NCBI RefSeq assembly: GCF_000003605.2
Contig: NW_003146809.1
Span: 1-33,996, forward strand
Direction: 5' to 3'
Source of the DNA: Saccoglossus kowalevskii
Lineage: Eukaryota; Hemichordata; Enteropneusta; Harrimaniidae
Length of the DNA: 33,996 nt
Positions 29,812-33,996 of this stretch are shown piece after piece. Each line of letters starts with the position of its first letter. Positions within the stretch are counted from its first letter, which is position 1. The notes below the pieces were generated by a model. The model made no database searches and was not told where the DNA came from. It saw nothing but the letters and a program-made list of their open reading frames with translations. Both the position numbers and the translations under genes were made by a program.

Positions 29812-32378
29812 AAAAACACCACAGTATTTTTCTATGCTCAAGCCACAATATTATTTGAAAAGACTGCGCCCTCATATGTATTGTGCAAATACCGTAAGTA
29901 TACGAGGATCACGTTCGGAAAGTGTGCACGATATACAACGACACATGTGCGAATAGTAGCATCCTTTATAAAAGCACAAAAGCAAACGATTCCCGTGAAT
30001 GCAAACAGAATACAAGTTATCAATTAGCAGTTATTTGTTCCCGCATCATGCAAATTTTAAGTGCACTTTAAGCGTTACTTACTGTAAATGCTAGCAAATT
30101 AGTGAACTTCTAAATTAGTACTCTTTTTTAATATGCTTAATAACAAATCAATGACCCTGGAGTGTTTACTACTTATAATACAAATAATTTACATATGAAT
30201 ACAGATGAAAGCAATATTTATAATACAAAAACATTTTTTTCGTGCAAATTACACAGGTTTTAATACATACATTCAAACTTTCAAAATCATTTATCACACT
30301 ACTATTGTTCTTCAGCATCTTTACGATTTGTAAAATTCAACCTACAACAGTGAGGTTTATATCTACTCCAATGCGAGTACAATGTGTACACATATGAGCG
30401 CCCTCATATGAGACGCAATAATACCGGGAGCGATTTAACGCAGGTGGTTAAGCTAATTACCATGTAACAATAGCAATATAACGTACGAGTATGTGCTGGG
30501 TGACCTACAATCCGGTGAGTACAAATTCTGTCGAACTTTTATATAACGATCAACCACAACGAATGGAATAGTAATGGTCGTGTATTTGCTTACGTCATAA
30601 ATAAATAGTTAATATACAATCAGGATCACTTCAACAATCCTCTTCTTTAAGTTAAAAATCGCTAAAAAGATTTAGATTAGCGAATCCCAATGTCTAAAAC
30701 ATGTGTGTTTAGGTATTGCGAAATATTTGTGTTTTACGGTTTGTAATTTCTGTTGACACTCTCCACGCAGACATCTGATATGTGTTCACGTGGACTCAAC
30801 GTGTCAAACCTCGACGCAGAGGGACCTCCCATCGTGTATCGAGTATCTAATTTGCATTTTAGTTTAATCCTTTTTCAACAATATAGAGTGGCAGCAATAA
30901 ATTGTTGATACTCAGACAAATACATTTTTTTTTCAACTGAAATAGGCGGCCGGTTTGCATAATATCAGTAATCATCGCATCTCATTAATATGTAACCACG
31001 CATCATACCCAATGAATCAGTCAGCTAGCCATGCGCTGAAACAAGCAACACGACCGTTACGAGATCAAACAAACTCGAGTGATACACAATTTCTCCCTCG
31101 GCAGTTATGTGGATTGCTCATTAATACGCATGCATTTCCTTCAACAGTGTCTCATTTCAATCAGGTAAACTCTGCGGCTCTAATTCATTGCAGTCAGCAG
31201 ACAACGTGCAAAGCTGTGGAATCAAATATTGAATTCACTCCAGGAAGAAGTGTATGATTATAGCAGTATCGTGTTTTCCCCCCATATCAAATACCTCACA
31301 ATCGTTGGTGAATGAATACGCTTGATTTGCAGTGTCTGTGTATGAACATTGTTGTTTAAATACGTGGCAACGATTGTTTTATTAACACGGGTTAATTTTA
31401 ATTTAAATAATTTACATACTCGGTCTGAATTTTAAAACAACACTGTGATGCCTCTGAGAAGCACAACATATAACATCAAGATGTTTTTTGACGCGTAATA
31501 TATTGTGTTATAACGCATGTTTCTTGTATACGTCATTCTAAAGTAAATCTATATTTGGCAGCTTGACGTAGAAACAAAACAATGAACAATGTGGGTTGTG
31601 ATGAAGTTTACAATCAGCGTAGGTTCTATAGGTGTACGTGCTAGAGCGCAAACATGTAACCCACTGATGATACAAAATGAACAACATTGAATGTGTTGTA
31701 ATTACCATAAGTAAAATGAAATCCGTGATTGTTTTTTAGAACGTAGCGTCCAGTCGAAAACTAGCTCATGAACATTTGCGCGCTAGTTAACAAGTCTATA
31801 GAAAGGATCGCGTGTGTAGCCAAAAAAACGATTTGTGTGTGGAAAACAACACGTGGCATAGAATATAATGACTAAACTTCATTGAACGTCAGAGAACGGA
31901 ACACGGCAAGAAAGTTACTGTAAAATACTTTATTTTCGCTTGGAATTATTTTTTTTTATTTCCCCCTATATTTTACATGTAACTCACCTACTATCTGTGA
32001 AAATGAATTCCATACAAAAACCCAAAAATTATTTCAGCGAAAATTAATTCCAGCTAAAATGATGTATTTCACAGTAACAACAAATATTAATAACATAATT
32101 TGTCAGGTTTATTCAGATTAATGGCTAAAATTCTAATTGTAACGTGACACTAAGGTTCATTTGGTGTATTGATTGACTGGTTACCAATTAAAACTAAGTC
32201 AGTTATTGTTGTTTCCATGTATGCCACACAGCAATATATATTTAAATTCAGATCAACCGCGATAAAAAATAGCACCCCCAGGCCGTGTTTTTCAAACATC
32301 TTTTTGTAACTCCTCCCGTCGGGCGTATCGAAATCGCAAAAAAGCATATGCCATATAAAAAAAACACAGATGAATTCA

Positions 32379-32395
32379 GTGTGTGTGTGTGTGTG
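32379..32395. repeat. GT dinucleotide microsatellite
   Basis: 17 nt of GT repeat, a simple sequence tract. Confidence 0.9.
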
Positions 32396-33921
32396 AATAA
32401 TTTAATGTAGTGGTGAAACCAGACAGCGTGGGAGACAGAAGACAAGTGAGAAGTCACGATTATGCCGTATCATTATGTCATGAGGTGGTTCATATAATTT
32501 CGATTCAGGAAATCGACTATAAATTGTTATATAATTAAAACACGTAATAAAACAGCAAAATGATATATGACTCAACGCGGGATTGTATGTACCAACCGTA
32601 AAACAAACTGTCCGACATGGTTGTGATCACACGAGGTATCTTAATATATATATATGTGCATTTATTACAATGATATTTTGTTTTCTTGTTAGAATGATAG
32701 TTTTACTTCGTTCTTAATCACCAGTTACGCGAAACGTGACTGATCAGCATTTTTTTCTTTTATCATATGCAGCGCCTCGAAGAGTATGGCGAGTACCGCC
32801 AGATGGCGTTGCCTTCGCGGTCACATATCGAGTTCACTTGGTTTTTTGTAGTAGTAATATAGTGAAGGAATTATATTAGACAACTATAATGTCGAAAAAC
32901 ATTCTTAAATCGACACTAGCTGCTTTGATTGACAAACATTCCACATAGTTAGTGGCCACCTCATGCGAGATCAACAATTACTACGTGTCTAAGCAGACAA
33001 TATTATTGTCCTGGCATCCGTATCTGATCTTGACGTAAGTCATGTCGATCACGAATGCTAATTATTATCACTGATCCAGCAAATGTCTTGTACATTGAAA
33101 CCGACAAAAATGTGCCCGTGCAAATCCATATTAAACATGATGATTTTCGCGTATTGTTGGCACGGAAACAGTGTGGTATTTCAATGCTACCATCAGTTAA
33201 CGGTCACCGAACAGAACTGACATTTTGAGGGCGTTGTTTATTTGTGTTCACTAAAGATCATCCAACCAGAAAATCGTCAATGCATTGTCGTACAGCATTT
33301 TATTGACGTATATTAGCGGCTATCTCTCACGAAACGCATCGCTCGTTTGTGACGTCTGGTACAGAATCACCAGTCTCCTTGCACGTATTACAAAATTGCC
33401 TTCCAATAAACAAATATTTCAGTTGCATTCGGGCTAATCGTATCTCAGTTTGAAAGAGCATGCATGGAACCGATTGATCCATAGGGAATTACATCAGCCG
33501 TGATTTGATTATTAAAACGGTTTGTCGCACAACTATAAAAGACACATTCTGATTAGTGCTCTTCCCAGCACACGCCTAAGAGTCTGTGATATCTTAAGTG
33601 TCTCTCGAACGACGATAAAGTATTGCAACAAAGTGGTACAATTAAAGTAATATTATATTATATTATTTTTGTTAATATACTGACGTTCGTAACCCAAAGG
33701 GAAGGGAAATTCAATTGCTTTTCTCGTGTATATATACAGATATATTACAAATCTGATTCACAAGACTATAGCGGTGTCAACTTACTATGCACGACGCGAT
33801 ACAAAGTAACATGTGTGGAACGTGATTGGCCTGAATGGGTCAGTAGTATCATTAATGTTGATCATGGATTGAAAATGAATTGTTATTATATGTTTGCTCT
33901 TGTTAGCTTTCGATTTATAGC

Positions 33922-33996
33922 TGTTATTATATTCATGGTTGATATGTTATTACATTTGTGTCGGTATTACAAATATAACTGTTATTATATTCATGG
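33922..33996. repeat. Direct repeat at the right edge
   Basis: CTGTTATTATATTCATGG occurs at 33922-33939 and again at 33979-33996, 57 nt apart, the second copy being cut by the window end. It may be the start of a tandem array. Confidence 0.6.

Larger units (their letters stand above)
24677..33996. other. 9.3 kb upstream of receptor start, no gene supported
   Basis: Presumably promoter and intergenic DNA. No TATA box or initiator can be picked with confidence; CACGTG and TTACGTCA-like motifs lie at about 24705-24725, within 50 nt of the start codon. Open frames at 25497-25820 (minus), 25567-25836 (plus), 30955-31257 (plus) and 32150-32347 (minus) lack recognisable motifs or splice partners. 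Untranslated receptor exons could lie here unseen. Confidence 0.5.

Noticed and set aside
30955-31257. Plus-strand frame of 100 codons
   Set aside because: No motif, start context or splice partner that supports it as a gene.
1-33996. tRNA, rRNA, CRISPR arrays or bacterial operon features
   Set aside because: No cloverleaf with a GTTCRA arm, no rRNA core motifs and no spaced repeat arrays were seen; the intron structure is eukaryotic.

Overview
This is a AT-rich animal genomic window, in which conserved protein-coding exons are split by AT-rich GT-AG introns. The receptor gene, the SAP/SWIM gene fragment and the MITE and fold-back type elements suggest a marine invertebrate, perhaps a lophotrochozoan such as a bivalve, but the phylum cannot be fixed from this sequence alone.

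The main gene runs on the minus strand from 24676 down to 9033. I reconstructed 11 coding exons with compatible phases throughout; together they encode a complete 972-residue NMDA-type ionotropic glutamate receptor subunit, closest to GluN2. Exon order: signal peptide and start of the amino-terminal domain (24278-24676), rest of that domain (18265-18978), linker and start of S1 (17116-17330), S1 (16583-16890), M1 (15059-15184), pore loop and M3 (14660-14880), S2 (13979-14139 and 13693-13874), end of S2 plus M4 (12852-13096), and a cytoplasmic tail (9842-9996 and 9033-9225) ending in a PDZ-binding tetrapeptide, ETSL. The subunit keeps the NMDA disulfide cysteines and the pore NN pair, but is divergent at the M3 gate (LYTANLTAH instead of SYTANLAAF) and at several ligand-pocket positions.

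Region 1-2552 holds a compact 2.25 kb element with 206-bp terminal inverted repeats. Between them lies a decayed fragment of a SAP plus SWIM zinc-finger gene of the kind often fused to a YqaJ-like nuclease. Region 2552-9032 is gene-poor, with a few palindromes and motif clusters.

The receptor introns carry more mobile DNA. Intron 9 holds an inverted-repeat element with a fragment of a RecQ-like helicase, a 38-bp perfect palindrome, and a 50-N assembly gap with duplicated flanks that touches exon 10. Intron 6 holds a TTAA-flanked MITE only 12 nt from a 5' splice site. Intron 5 is half TA dinucleotide repeat. The 9.3 kb upstream of the receptor start (24677-33996) shows no gene I can support, only small repeats.
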